The position numbers and the translations under genes are program-made. 64,000 nt of DNA from Macrobrachium rosenbergii (Eukaryota > Arthropoda > Malacostraca > Decapoda > Palaemonidae). This document shows, one piece after another, positions 20,136 to 31,782 of the stretch (position 1 is the first letter of the stretch; every line of letters starts with the position of its first letter). A model generated the notes under the pieces. That model did no database searches and was not told the DNA's origin. It saw only the letters and a program-made list of their open reading frames with translations. Where the stretch lies: contig NC_089744.1 of assembly GCF_040412425.1 (NCBI RefSeq), positions 33,317,743 to 33,381,742 on the forward strand. Direction: 5' to 3'.

Positions 20136-23100
20136 CGATCTGCAAAAACAATACTTTCTTTAGGTAAAGCCATCATTGGAAGCCAAGGCCATGCATGTAA
20201 CAAGTATGGCGTTATGACGGAACTCATGCCGTATTGTACAATGTTGAATGCACTGAATGTACAAACTCACGGAATATTTTCCTTTTCATGGAAATCGTCA
20301 GAGATCCGTTTCTCACCGAGCACGAGCAGTGACTTCAGAATATTGATACAAAATAGATTCTACACATTTTCGTAAGGTTACCTTCAAAGTCACTTTTTCG
20401 GTAAAGGCTAACTACCAAGAAATGAACGATAGGCTATATCTGTGAAGTTACCGTAACTAGGTATACACGTTAGTGCGAAGTTACTTTTAGCTTTACATCC
20501 TGCTTTGAGAATTCATGAAATCTAAGTAGTTATACACATTTCTGTAAAGTAGCTTCAACTTTATTTTTCAGGTCGAGACTTGTCTGCTGTACTGAGGAAT
20601 AAATGAGATGTCTGTGACTTCACTTGAATTTTGCATGAAATGCACTAAGGTCCACTGTCCTTATTTAATTAGGAATTTGCTGTTGAATGGCCGAGTCGGT
20701 GTGTGTGTGTGTGTATGAATATGTATATATTGCATACAACATCTAATCTATCAGATATTTCTAATACATACGCTCTCTGTTCTCTAAAGCTGCAGTTATG
20801 TCAAATCTTAATATCTTAGGGTTAAGAAACGCTACTTTAAACCTATCAAAAATAGCTGTAAGAAATCTTGGAGTATCTGTGATACGGTAGAAATAGAATA
20901 GCTAGAAGGACGTTTGTGATACGATGTAATGCCTTACGGGAAATTAAGATATTCTGTCATTTAGAATAGGCCTAGCTGCGATACCTACTTTGCTAGGATG
21001 TTTTTTAGTCAAAAACATCAGGAAAATTCATTCATGCTTCTTTCTCTACTTTGGAAAATTTACGCCTTTTTTTCTGGTGGTTTTTGAAACTACGTGGGTA
21101 AATTCGGATTCTCCAGCAATTACGATGTCGACCTTTAGTATAACCTTGAAATCTGCAGTTGGAAAACGATATTTTCTGGACTCATTGACAGATTCGGAGC
21201 TTCCACTTTCTTCGTCAGTTGTATTTACTTACGATGAAATTCATGGATCGTAAAGCTGCGTGCAATAACAAAGTATGCAAGATCTCTTTGCAGTTTAATT
21301 TGGCAAGCCTTTCAAACAACTGTGACGTAAGTATCAAGTTTTATCTGGGGAAATGGGTGTTTTGCTATTTGATATTGATAGGACCACTTTTAATCAACTT
21401 AACGCGAGTGGGCAAAACAAGTACGGCATTTAGTTGTAGTCAGAGCACTAGCACATTCTTTTACAGAGTTAATATAGTTACTGTATCTTTGACTTACAAA
21501 GCCCAACGTGCTGCATGAAACTGATGTCCAGACCGGGAAGTTTACCATAACTACTTCAAACAAAAATAGATATATCAACACATAAGGAATATGGTCGTTG
21601 GAGATTCCTTAATTACTCTGGCAATAATGTAGGTAGCTAATCAAAGCTTCACTACTACCCCTGCCTTCAGTGTGGTCTGCGAGATTTACGACATGAGGAA
21701 GACTATCTTCAGCCGAAACCGAACCTGAAGTGATAACACAAACCTGCTATTCTTTCGCTGCCATAACAGTACGTCAAATTCTCTGTTACCTCAGGTATTC
21801 AGATAAGAATGTCCTGCATGTTACTATGACTAAGAATATTAAATATAACACATTTTTGCAATCTGTTGTTTAAAGGAAACCTAGTGGAAACGTGTGGCTG
21901 AGTACCATTCTGTGTTGTGTATTTTTGAAATAAAATGGTTTATTATCATGATGGCTGTTCTAAACCTTCATTTTCCTTCATGCAAGGACCCAGTTTTACT
22001 CTTCACCAATTCAGCAAGAGTCATCCTGAGAAAGCATATTTTTCATGATTTGTTCTCCCCTCCTAGGTCATTTCTTTTTCCTGAATTTAAAAGAAGACCG
22101 AAAATATATATTGCTTAAGTGGTACCACTTTATCTTGGAAGCAATGGCCGTAATACACCGTGTGTTGTCTTACAGAAGAAAGAGTTTTTCAGAAAAAATT
22201 TCGAATTTGTTTCTTTATTTTCCTGCATGCTGTTGGTTTTCTAATAAGTGTAACTTGAGTAAATGCGATAAATTTCATTACCCAACTGCAAACTAAAATT
22301 TCATTATAAAGTTCTTTTTCTCTTGTGGTTAACTGAACCTTAGTTAATACACTGGTCGGGTGAAAGCAAATGGAACTGCATTAAGAAAAAGAGCCAAGTT
22401 AAACTTTACGCAAATACCCGACGCCATTCTTTAAGAACTAGTGACGATTAGTAAATAGCCTACAGGCTTAATGCAAAATTTTTTAATAAAAAAAGTTGAA
22501 CTAATAGGAACGTAATCTTGCAGGAGGTAATGCGGCACTAGATTTATGGTGCCACCAGAGTACAAGATCAGTATAAGTCGGGCTGAATCATGTCCTGCTC
22601 GAGGGAAGATCTCTTCTGGACGTTCTCCTAAATGGAAATGTAACTGGAACTGAATCTTGCCTCCGGGACGCCTGCTTTCACAAGTTAGTTATAATAAAGA
22701 TATGCTCAAGTCGGGAGGTGCAGTGGTTAGCAATCGTATTTTACCATCAATTTTTCAGTGACATAATCATTAAGGAACATCTTGGACTAAACTTTACCAT
22801 GCGTAGGCAATGAAATGAAGTCCTTGAAACTCAAAGACTGTGTACTCTGTAGGTAAGAAAACCGCCAAGATCCAGAGGACACGTATTCCCTAGACCTTGA
22901 TAACCGTATTAGGTGACACAAGGTAAAAGTTCCTGAGATTGGCAGGGTATTGAGATGGAGCTCATCCACCGCTTAGCGACTAGCTTTCTTTCGTGTGAGA
23001 AACAACTCTATCGTTGACTGATTTTTAGTAGTTTTATGTACACCTAATATATCTTCACGTGTGAACACCACGTTAACTTCCTTCTTTGGGTGTTCCTGTA

Positions 23101-23933
23101 AATCTGTCAAAATTAATCTTTCACATTTCAAGTAATGGCTGTGCCTTACTGTATTCCTTTAATTCCTTGCTTTCAGTCCTTTATTCATGTTAATGTTAGA
23201 CAAATGCTCAAGTTTGCAGAATGAATGGCTCAAGGTTCGAAGTCTAGCCTCATTATACGACCAGGTACACCGATACTTCAGTACCTTAGGATAAACAATA
23301 AGCAATAACATGCGAGTTACTGCTGCAGCGTAACAGCAAACTTGCTTGCCTGCAAGGTACAAGTCGCCATTCGAGATGATTCATTAACGCCCTGTAACTC
23401 GCTGCAAGTAAAAGGGATTGACGGTACACAAAGGACCAAGTATATTCCCCATCAAGGAAGTCCAGTCTCAAGACCACAGACGAGTCAGGAAGTGAAATAT
23501 TCACTTTGCTTCCACTGTCTTTCCTTGACTTTCCCTGAAAGAAATATTTTACTTTTATCACATCTATACAGTTTTCAGTCAATATGTCCTGAAGCCAAAT
23601 TTCTTAAAACAGAGGACAGAAAATATTGTAATGAACGTCACATGCTGGAAGATGACTCATGGGGTCAGGTGAGGCAGCTAATCTTTATTTGGAAAACAAC
23701 AACACTCTCGTGTTCAGCAAGAGCAAAATGAGTGAAAAACACAAACTTCTTTATTCTAAGTTAAGCTCTTTATGAGAAATGTAAGCAGGGCAGTCGTAAA
23801 CGATTGTCAGATCATAAAATTGACACAGGTTTGCAAAATACCATTTTTGCGCACGTGTTCATTACATTAGCATGGCAGTTATGATACTCGTCTACTCAGG
23901 AGGGCTCAGGTTCCATCTCTGGAAAGAGGGACG

Positions 23934-23937
<4 letters not shown>
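20136..23937. other. Long intergenic stretch without recognised genes
   Basis: AT-rich DNA with a short (GT)n at 20699-20715. The frames of 60-130 codons here show no domain, codon bias or splice context that I trust. No RNA gene was recognised. Confidence 0.45.

Positions 23938-23998
<61 letters not shown>
23938..23998. repeat. (TA)n microsatellite
   Basis: About 60 bp of uninterrupted TA just left of a fragment related to the 24966-25723 element. Confidence 0.97.
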
Positions 23999-24000
<2 letters not shown>

Positions 24001-24003
24001 ACA

Positions 24004-24107
24004 AATTAACGAATGACATTAGAGATAGTGTATGGATAATCTACTGTATATACAAAATAAAATAAATCTCTCAACCATCCCCTTACCGTGGAATAACAGA
24101 CGCAGTA
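24004..24107 (-). mobile_element. End fragment of the GGGGCCGTTC element, inverted relative to the complete copy
   Basis: Its reverse complement matches about 24980-25075 inside the complete element. Shared pieces include AATGACATTAGAGATAGTGT and ATCTCTCAACCATCCCCTTA followed by CCGTGGAATAACAGACG. The match stops exactly where the terminal inverted repeat would start, so this copy is truncated. Confidence 0.75.
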
Positions 24108-24339
24108 GGCTGTGCACATATGGATGAAGTACTACCAGGTGGAAGGAGGCTTAATGAGGCTGAGCTTTTCAAGTATTTATGAACAATGATATCCAGTACA
24201 GATTGCCCTCTGCTGGAATTAGTGAAAGATTAGAAAAAGCATGTCAAACAAGGGGCAGGATGCATAAGATTTGAACGTAAAATAGTCTGAAATTCCGTGA
24301 GAAAGTAAGTTGTACATAATTCTAGTAAGCTGTTTGTGG

Positions 24340-24545
24340 CCATTGGGACATGAATCTTGGTAGGACAATAATGAAACTATATCTAAAAGATTTTGCCGAT
24401 TTTTATATAAAGTTTTAAGAAATATATAAGGGGTCAGATGGGAATATAGATATGAGTGACACCATAAGGGATATGATAACGATACAAGGGAGATGAAGAT
24501 GGCTTAGATTTTCCCCCTTCACTACCCTTGGGAGAAAGGTACGAC
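24340..24545 (+). mobile_element. LINE tail fragment, left part, interrupted by a hAT relic
   Basis: AAACTATATCTAAAAGATTT and the following 60 bases parallel 19768-19850 of the other LINE tail, and the GGGAGAAAGGTACGAC end parallels GGGAGAGTGGTACCTG there. The continuation is found about 2.2 kb downstream at 26745. Confidence 0.65.
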
Positions 24546-26745
24546 TAGGGTGGCCATTTCCAAAAAGGAGGACTTTCTTTATTTTGTCGACACTTATCTT
24601 TAACCTAAATTAAACATGTTTAATGAGCAGTTGAAGTATAAAAAGTTGTATAACATATACAAAATATACTTAGAAGTGTTTACTTGTCAAATATCACTAT
24701 AATGTAATGAAGGCTATTTTTTAAACGCACTGTATATGTTACATAATTGAAACATACATTCATACAGTATAAATAAAGAATGAAAGAAATGAATATTCAA
24801 TTTTACTCCTGATGGAACAACATACTGTATGCTAACCAAATTAACTTACTTCACAAACTAAAGGAAGTAGCCTACTTATCATAGACATCCATAATGGCAG
24901 TCCATTTTTTGTATTTCGCCCCTTTACTGCCATCTCTAAGAGTTCTCTGTTGGCAAAGAATCTTTGGGGCCGTTCAAAAATTACGTCTGTTATTCCACGG
25001 TAAGGGGATGGTTGAGAGATTTATGACATTATTTGTATATATATATTGTCCATACACTATCTCTAATGTCATTTGTGAAGTGTTATGAGTGTGACACGGG
25101 CGGTGGGGTTGCAGCCATGTTACATAACACTTTCAGTTTTTCCTTTGTTTCTTTTGAAGAGATGTAAATGCAGAAGGACAAAAGAGGGACAGTAAAGATT
25201 CTGCAATAGACTTTTATTATATTTTAGTAATATTGAGAATATGGTCTTTAATTTTTTTGCATAAAGTATCACAGACTCAACCCTTGTTTGTACTTCAACA
25301 TTTTTTACTATATGCATTACATGGCATAGAATAACATCACAAACTCATCCCTTTTCTGAGCTTCGACATTTCGCTACTTTATTCATAAACAGGACTTAGA
25401 AAAATATCACAAATTAAATTAATCCTCTTCTAAACATGGCATAAGAGAACATTTTCATTTCAAATTTATCTGTGATTCTTTAATATAACATAAGAGTATT
25501 AAGAAAAACCTCAAGGTACTAATTTCCAGGTATTAGGCTAGACTTTAATATATTACGTATTAAAAAAAGGGAAACATACTAATTCGGGGGTGGGGGCGGG
25601 TGGGCGATAGCTGATGTTACATAATTTTCTAGGGGGGTCTGGACTTGTCTTATGAGGCGTGACAACGGGGGAGGGGGATCAAAAGTTACCATAAAAGATG
25701 TTACGCAATTTTTGAACGGCCCCTTTTGTACATGGCTGGGCACTCTTCTGAGGAGCTCTTACAGATTTGGAGCTCTGCTTTGACTAAGTTTACTTGCAGA
25801 CGATTTCTCCCGTTTCTCCAAGCCGAGATCATCATTGAAAAAATTCTTTCCGTGTGAGCATTGCTGCATGGAATAGAGATGATATAGGCTAAGCGCTCAC
25901 CTTCTTCAGATTTGTGAAAGGGGCCTCAGATTTACTGAACAGCTTGAGATAACAATCCTCAATGTGGACATGTATCATCTAAGGAGTATTGATAATTGTC
26001 TCCACAATCCCATACTCATCATATAATTGATCCATATCAATATCTTGAATGTTACAGGCCTTGACTGCATCACAGAATTCTCCAAAAGCTATGACACGTT
26101 AGGCTCAATTTTAACACTTTATTGTGAAAGCTGTTTTCAGAGAAATCATACCTGCCCTCTTTCATAGAAAACAATGACGTATGTTTCACATTTCTTAGAC
26201 ACATATGGTGTAAGCTGGCTAAGCTTGGTGTTTACTGCAAAGCCAAAAAAAAAAAAAAGTCTTTTACTCCTCTATCAAGTTTGCTTTTCAGTTCAGACAC
26301 TAGCTTAAATACTGAAGTTATGCTGAATGTCTTGGCTTCTAGTGCTTCAACAGTGTCAGAGAACAATTTAAGAGTGTGGCTGAGGAAGAAGAAATAGATC
26401 TCTGACGATTCACAGGCATTTCCTTCTTCTCCAGAGAACTTCACTGATATCTTGACTTGTCTAATCTAGACTTGTACACGTGCACTGCGTCTCCGCGCCT
26501 AGTGTTCCCAACGACGACTACATAAAATTTATAACAAGAAAAAGTCAATGGTTATTGTGGCCTTAAATTCTCACTGTTTTAGTATACGTAAGGTAATTTA
26601 AATAATTCTTTTTAGACAGGCCCCAAAAAGAAGGACGAATTAACGTCCTGCTTGAGGTGGCGCAGGACTGAGGACAGAGTGCTCGAAAACAGGACTGTCT
26701 TGCCTAAAGCAGGACGTCTGGCGCCTATTAACGTGACCATGTCAG
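24546..26745 (-). mobile_element. hAT-type DNA transposon relic inserted in the LINE tail
   Basis: The minus strand contains transposase-like pieces. A frame at 26444-26232 has E-I-Y-F-F-L-S-H-T-L-K-L and S-E-L-K-S-K-L-D. A later block near 25880-25740 has S-N-A-H-T-E-R-I-F-S, which fits the conserved E-R-x-F-S of the hAT C-terminal dimerisation region. The ends are only loosely inverted: TAGGGTGGCCA on the left, and TAGGCGCCAGA reading in from the right. Subterminal CCTGC and GGAC motifs recur at 26640-26730. It splits the LINE tail and is itself split by the 24966-25723 element. It is inactive: stops and frameshifts are everywhere. I could not fix the 8-bp target duplication. Confidence 0.65.
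24966..25723. mobile_element. 758-bp element with 21-bp terminal inverted repeats, inserted in the hAT relic
   Basis: The left end GGGGCCGTTCAAAAATTACGT and the right end, whose reverse complement is GGGGCCGTTCAAAAATTGCGT, form near-perfect termini. TTT stands on both sides (about 24963-24965 and after 25723), compatible with a 3-bp target duplication. The hAT frame on the minus strand appears to continue across the insertion. There is no transposase frame inside, so it is non-autonomous. The superfamily is not certain; PIF/Harbinger is possible because of the 3-bp duplication. Confidence 0.8.
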
Positions 26746-26880
26746 CTGTTCTTTCCTGCGGGTGCCTGAAGAATTGGAAGAACGAGACCTGCTTGGATGA
26801 GAACTGTGAGATGGGGCCCAGGAGATAATTGGAGATTTGGGTATAAATCACAGGAAAGACAAGAGTAGCAGAATTTTACG
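26745..26880 (+). mobile_element. LINE tail fragment, right part
   Basis: GAACGAGACCTGCTTGGAT, GATAATTGGAGATTTG, GGAAAGACAAGAGTAGCAGA and the following bases parallel 19980-20095 of the first LINE tail in the same order. This resumes the copy broken at 24545. Confidence 0.65.
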
Positions 26881-27290
26881 GAAACCATTTACGTAGAACG
26901 GTGTTGGAAGCGAATAATCGATGATGAAACAGTAGCAACGAAAGAATTTTTTTTATTTTTGTCCCCCATGAAACTGTGAAGCATTTTCTGTAAATATAAA
27001 GAAAACCTAACCATTTTCAAAACAATAACGATCGCCCTTGGCAAATTGAGGTTTCTTATAATAGAAATATAATAACAATCACAACCAAATGAGTACAATC
27101 TGAGAAAAATGCACACTAGTTTTTATTGAGGTAACCGATATGCAATGGGTTGCACTGGAAAAAGCGCAATATCGGGCAATAAAGTGTACTTGTGCGGTTG
27201 TTATACCGGTTATTCTTAAAAATTAAATCATGAATACATTATAAGAAAACAAAGTGGTATTAAGGCGTTTGTTTAAAGATATATCTCAGT
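26881..27290. other. Intergenic stretch before the Jupiter-like exon
   Basis: No gene, RNA or repeat family was recognised. The base composition changes to CpG-rich from about 27300. Confidence 0.45.
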
Positions 27291-27299
27291 TGGGGAGAG

Positions 27300-27469
27300 A
27301 ATTTATTAGGCTCGTAGTCGCTTCGGTTTAACGGGAGGTCGGGGAGGACCTCTTTTCCCGGGCAACGTACGAGACTACGAGTCCAGCTGCAAGAACGGCC
27401 AGGCGGCGCAGTGTCAGTGATAGCTACGGCAGTCTACCCGTAAGGTTGTGTTTCTTCATCGATCCAAAG
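27300..27469 (+). promoter_or_regulatory. CpG-rich leader/promoter segment of the Jupiter-like gene
   Basis: CpG dinucleotides are dense here in contrast to the surrounding AT-rich DNA. Nested inverted repeats are present: CTCGTAGTC at 27311-27319 with GACTACGAG at 27373-27381, and inside them CGGGAGGTC with GACCTC and CCCG. No TATA box or initiator could be assigned. The transcription start is unknown. Confidence 0.5.
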
Positions 27470-27525
27470 ATGACGACTACGAATACTTTCGTTGGCATTA
27501 GCGATTCCCACCGAATTAGCAGCAG
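27470..27525 (+). CDS. First coding exon of a Jupiter/JPT1 (HN1)-like gene
   Basis: The ATG at 27470 has an A at -3 and opens MTTTNTFVGISDSHRISS, then two bases (AG) before a GTGTGT donor. Vertebrate JPT1 (HN1), as I recall it, begins with M-T-T-T-T-T-F-K-G and reaches S-S-R at residue 19, where its first coding exon also ends inside the Arg codon before V-L-R-P-P-G-G. Length, residues and splice phase therefore all agree, with about 11 of 19 residues identical by eye. Jupiter proteins are small, disordered microtubule-associated proteins. The downstream PPGG-coding exon was not found in this window, so the first intron would exceed 36 kb. An alternative donor two bases further (GT|GTAAGA) would change the frame. 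The assignment rests on 19 residues. Confidence 0.6.
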
Positions 27526-28833
27526 GTGTGTAAGATTTCTGTAGTTATTTGCAGAGAGCAGTTTCTCGAACAATCGTGTAGGGCGATTAGATTTTCGAAT
27601 CTTGGAAGAAACGTTATTCCGTTAGCTGAGTCACGTGTATGTTTCTGCCATGTCTGGATCAGCTGTTTTCAAGAGCTGAAAAGCTCAGTATTTTACACTT
27701 GCCGTAATTTTTGCCAGTTTCACCAAAAGTAGATGTTTGAATGAAAATTAATTTGAATCTAGAGGACTAGTATTGCCTTGTATAACCTGAGAGACCTGTC
27801 GCCCTGGTGATAGCTTATATTTTATATTTAACTAACCGCGTTTGGCGCCAAAATGTCACCAGGATGGCTGTTGCGGATAGGTATGGCTGAATTACTTCCC
27901 TTTCATTGTGAAAACTGTATCATGACTGGTCCTTTTTTTGAAAGCTTTTGAAATGTTCCTAGCGTAACATTACTGTTCAGGATTGTCTATAAAATCGGGC
28001 GCTACGGGAATCGGTGATTGCACTGTCATTTCGTATAGGCCTAGGCTTAGTCGTATGTAGTTGTCTGTTCAGATCTTTTCCAAAAATGACTTTGGTTATG
28101 TGCTTGCTGCCAAAGGTTGGATTCTGAATACCTTTGTGGTAAAGTACGCAGACTTTACCGAAAACGAAAACTATGTTTATGAATAAAGGACTTTGGTAAT
28201 TACAAGTTCAACAATGTTTATTGTTCAGAAGCTAAGTGGGAAGTTATTGAATCCTTGAGATTTTCCAAGACGGGCCTGTGCATGTTTCTTGGTGAAGCTG
28301 TCCATTTTGTTCAAGCCGCTCCCTGCCAAAGAAACTATCATTAAGCTTGAAATATAGTGTGTAGTAAATACTTTGTAGGCTGTGCGTAGACTGCTGAATT
28401 TTTATTGCTAATTATAACGGGAGAAAGTTTGTTTTATCAAAACTACAGCTTTGGGGGTTTCAGTGGAATCCGTTGTACCGTTGCAGTTGCCGCATGATTT
28501 GACAGGTTGCTATCACAATAAGGATTTCAAGTCGGGGGCGGGAGGCTCTTGGACATTTAGAATATTACTACACCGGATGTTGTTTGACGAGACTAGAATT
28601 TAAATTTAACATTCATTAGCTTGAAGCTGTCTGTGGCCTAGTTACTATCGCCTTTTGTTATCAGTATATTTGTACGGGAAGCGTGGTGCACCACTATAAT
28701 GACGGTTGGAAGAGAAATCTGATAATTCAGTGTCTGGCAGCTGGTATGCGTTGGGCACAAACAAGTTTATATATAGGTCAAATTTGGTGTTTGTATTAGG
28801 GGATTTCTGTAGGCCTTTTTTTTTTATTATACA

Positions 28834-28839
<6 letters not shown>

Positions 28840-28902
<63 letters not shown>
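28840..28902. repeat. (TA)n microsatellite
   Basis: About 60 bp of TA. Confidence 0.97.
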
Positions 28903-28904
<2 letters not shown>

Positions 28905-29860
28905 GCCAGTTAATATGGTTAACTGCTTGGAATTTGATTTCTTTGGTTTGTGTTTTTATTTTAAAATATTTAATTCCTTCCTCCCGATTACCGGTTGATG
29001 GAGCAGATGAAACTCCGCTGTTAAGATGTTTGAAAGGTATAATACCAAAGTGCCCTTTGTGAGGAGACTGTGTGAAAGCGTGGTACTGACGGGAGTTTGG
29101 ATTATATTACGAGCAAGACATGATGTAAGTGGACAAGGTAGGCAGCCTACCGGTAGTTGGGTGGGGTGGGTAGGAGAATGGTGGTGGTTGGGTGAGGTTG
29201 ATGAGTCATTTCTCTCTCTCCCTCTCGGAGCCCCTTTATGCAATGGTGCTTTGTTTTTCATTTTGTGCTGCTGTAAGTGGTGATAGACGGAAGTTTGCTT
29301 TTGAATAAGGCCCAATTCAAGCTGAAATATTGAGTATTAAAAGTAAGTCCATGCGCTTGGCTGGGTATAAAATATATTAAATAAGCAGTCCTCATTTTAT
29401 TCGATCCAAACATGACTGACGTTGAAATATACTGTATTTTCAAATTGATAAAATCTCAAAAAAGGTTAATGTGAATGGCCAACTTGCCCGGCAACTAAGG
29501 TGGGATCCAGTCTCTTAAAGAGGGTGGAGTACACCATTTGTGAGATGCCATTTTTCAGAAAGTATTTTTCCAAATTGTTGGAATTAATGTGGCATGGGAA
29601 GTCGTGAGATTAGAAAAAAGTTTTCTTCTTAGTCTTGCGAACGATTTTTGGTATGTTAGTGAAAATCATAAATTCAAACGAACCGATTAGAAAATAGTTT
29701 TAATCTACAAAAATTGTGTAGATTAGGAGCGTCGAGGCCATTTGAATCAACAGGTAAATGAGATATTTTGGCTTGCGGCAGCTACCCACCCGTAACTTAA
29801 GGAAAAGAATCTAACGTTGGTTTCTAGTTTTGAGTGCATAAGGAGGTACACCTTCAGTGT

Positions 29861-29862
<2 letters not shown>

Positions 29863-29892
<30 letters not shown>
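29863..29892. repeat. Poly-T run of 30 bases
   Basis: An uninterrupted T homopolymer. It could be the reverse of a retroposon poly-A tail, but no adjacent retroposon was recognised. Confidence 0.95.
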
Positions 29893-29895
<3 letters not shown>

Positions 29896-31091
29896 AAGCA
29901 CTTCTCTCCCACCCGCCTTCCCATGTCGTTATGGTGCAGAGCCTTTAGAGTTACTTAGGATCAATAGACTCGGCACGCGTTCTGTTCTAGTGGTAGTTCT
30001 TTACTTTTTTTGCGGTTGGGGGTTAGAGTAGTAGATAGTAATACTGAATCGACAAAATCATGCTGTGCCTGAATTTGTATTTAGTGTACCCGAATGTAGA
30101 ATTTTGGAAACAACCCTCAAGAAAACTTGTAAGAATTTTCAACATTAGATTTTTAAAGAACTACGAATAGATGAATCTTGAATTTTGATGTTCGAGACAC
30201 CTTTTGCACCAGCCACAGGAGTAAAATAATTAGTGGTATTCGTTCCCGTTCTGGAACGAAGTGCCATTCAAAATCGGTGCATAGACTGACTGCCGTCCCT
30301 TAGCCTTGTTACCGTATCCGTCAAGTACTGTCTCCTTGATGCCATTAGTACGCTGTGTAGTTGACTGATTATCTGGTCTCCAGTTCCGTCGCAATTGAGT
30401 GTTTTTAATTTTCTGTCCCAACGTTAGAGCTATAATATATCCGTAAACAAAAGGTAAGACGCTGGAAGGCAATATTAAGTTAAGGATATTTTTTCTTAAT
30501 GCTCCCCATTTCCCATCCAGGGTAATCTAGTTACTGAAAGGTCTGTTTCTATTCGCCCCTGTGTTCCTCTGCCCACTGAGGTTAGAATTTTTTAAAACTC
30601 CAATTTTCATCTCTGGAGGAAGTCATCAAAACTTAGTATACAGAAAACCTCACATACGGGTAATGGATAGGGTTCAATATTTTGTTGTGGATCCAAGGGT
30701 CAGGCTCATTCTGTGAAATCAGAGGTCCAAGTGTTAGTTTAACGTTTGAACTGTGAGATTAGAGACCGAATGTTTGATTTCCATTCTTTAGTAAAGAAGC
30801 TGATATGCCAAGTCACGACAAGGTCATACCTAAAACGTCAAAGGTCTGATAGGAATCTATCTTCACAGTGGCATATACAGTATATATTGTTTATTTTAAG
30901 AAACACCTTTCTAAATAGCCTTTTAATTGCATACTCAGATTCAGTCTACAGCGTGATCGTAGCGGTGTGTTTCACTAGCTAAAGAAAAGCTACTAGTTTC
31001 TTCCAATAGCCACAGGCAAATACTTGTGAATTAATGGAGAACAGTGGTAATTTTGTACATAAGGTCTGCAAGTATGGTTATTTCAAGAATT

Positions 31092-31244
31092 GCTAAAATT
31101 TCATTGGACTTACCCCTTCACCGTGAGATATGAGGGAAATGAACACATGAGAACATGTTCCACAGAAATAAATTTGACTCACATCATGTGTTCATTTCCA
31201 TCATACCTCACGGTGAAGGGGGTTAAGTCCAATGAAATGTTAGC
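31092..31244. repeat. Hairpin element of about 150 bp with near-identical arms
   Basis: The arms 31092-31152 and 31187-31244 are reverse complements: GCTAAAATTTCATTGGAC against GCTAACATTTCATTGGAC, TTCACCGTGAGATATGA against TTCACCGTGAGGTATGA, and GGAAATGAACACATG in both. The loop is about 35 bp. No obvious target duplication was seen. Confidence 0.85.
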
Positions 31245-31315
31245 AGTTCATTCGCCGCTGGGTCAGGAAGTTTGGTAAAATTCCTGGTATGTTGGGCGCT
31301 ACATCATTATATATA

Positions 31316-31318
<3 letters not shown>

Positions 31319-31414
<96 letters not shown>

Positions 31415-31415
31415 C
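31319..31415. repeat. (TA)n microsatellite at the left end of the Penelope-like pair
   Basis: About 75 bp of TA plus a second short TA run, immediately outside the 3' end of the minus-strand copy. Confidence 0.95.
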
Positions 31416-31503
31416 ACACTCGGTAATTGGGCAGCTACTTGAAATCTTAGCTTAATGATAAATAATATTGCCAAGACCAGGAAGAACATTCTTTATTGTA
31501 CAA

Positions 31504-31530
31504 GCTTTTGAGGTATAAAACCTCAAAATC
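31504..31530 (-). ncRNA. Broken hammerhead-like core in the minus-strand Penelope element
   Basis: The equivalent sequence reads CTGATTT, then the same GAGG-loop-CCTC stem, then AAAA. Stem II is unchanged, but CTGATGA has lost two core bases and GAAA has lost its G. A ribozyme here should be inactive. Confidence 0.55.
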
Positions 31531-31782
31531 AGGCTGAAAAAACCGACAAGGATGAGAATCAATAAAATTACAACATGAATTGTCATAATAAATCTTCAGC
31601 AAAAATACTAACGAAATATATAAAATGAACAAGTAAATACAAACTAAAAGGGTGAGACGTAAAATAGCGAAAAATTAAAAACACAAACATAAAAATATGA
31701 AAATAAAACTAAAGTGAAATGTAAACAAACTCCACTCACAAAGTAAAATATTTAACGACCTAATTGAGTACCTATTATGAAA

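Larger units (their letters stand above)
27526..31090. other. Presumed first intron of the Jupiter-like gene, proximal part
   Basis: It contains (TA)n at 28840-28902 and poly-T at 29863-29892. Frames near 28956-29315 have no motif or splice support. Nothing else was recognised. Confidence 0.45.

Noticed and set aside
29026..29283. 85-residue frame with Trp/Gly-rich centre
   Set aside because: Low-complexity G/T-rich DNA without splice sites or homologous motif.
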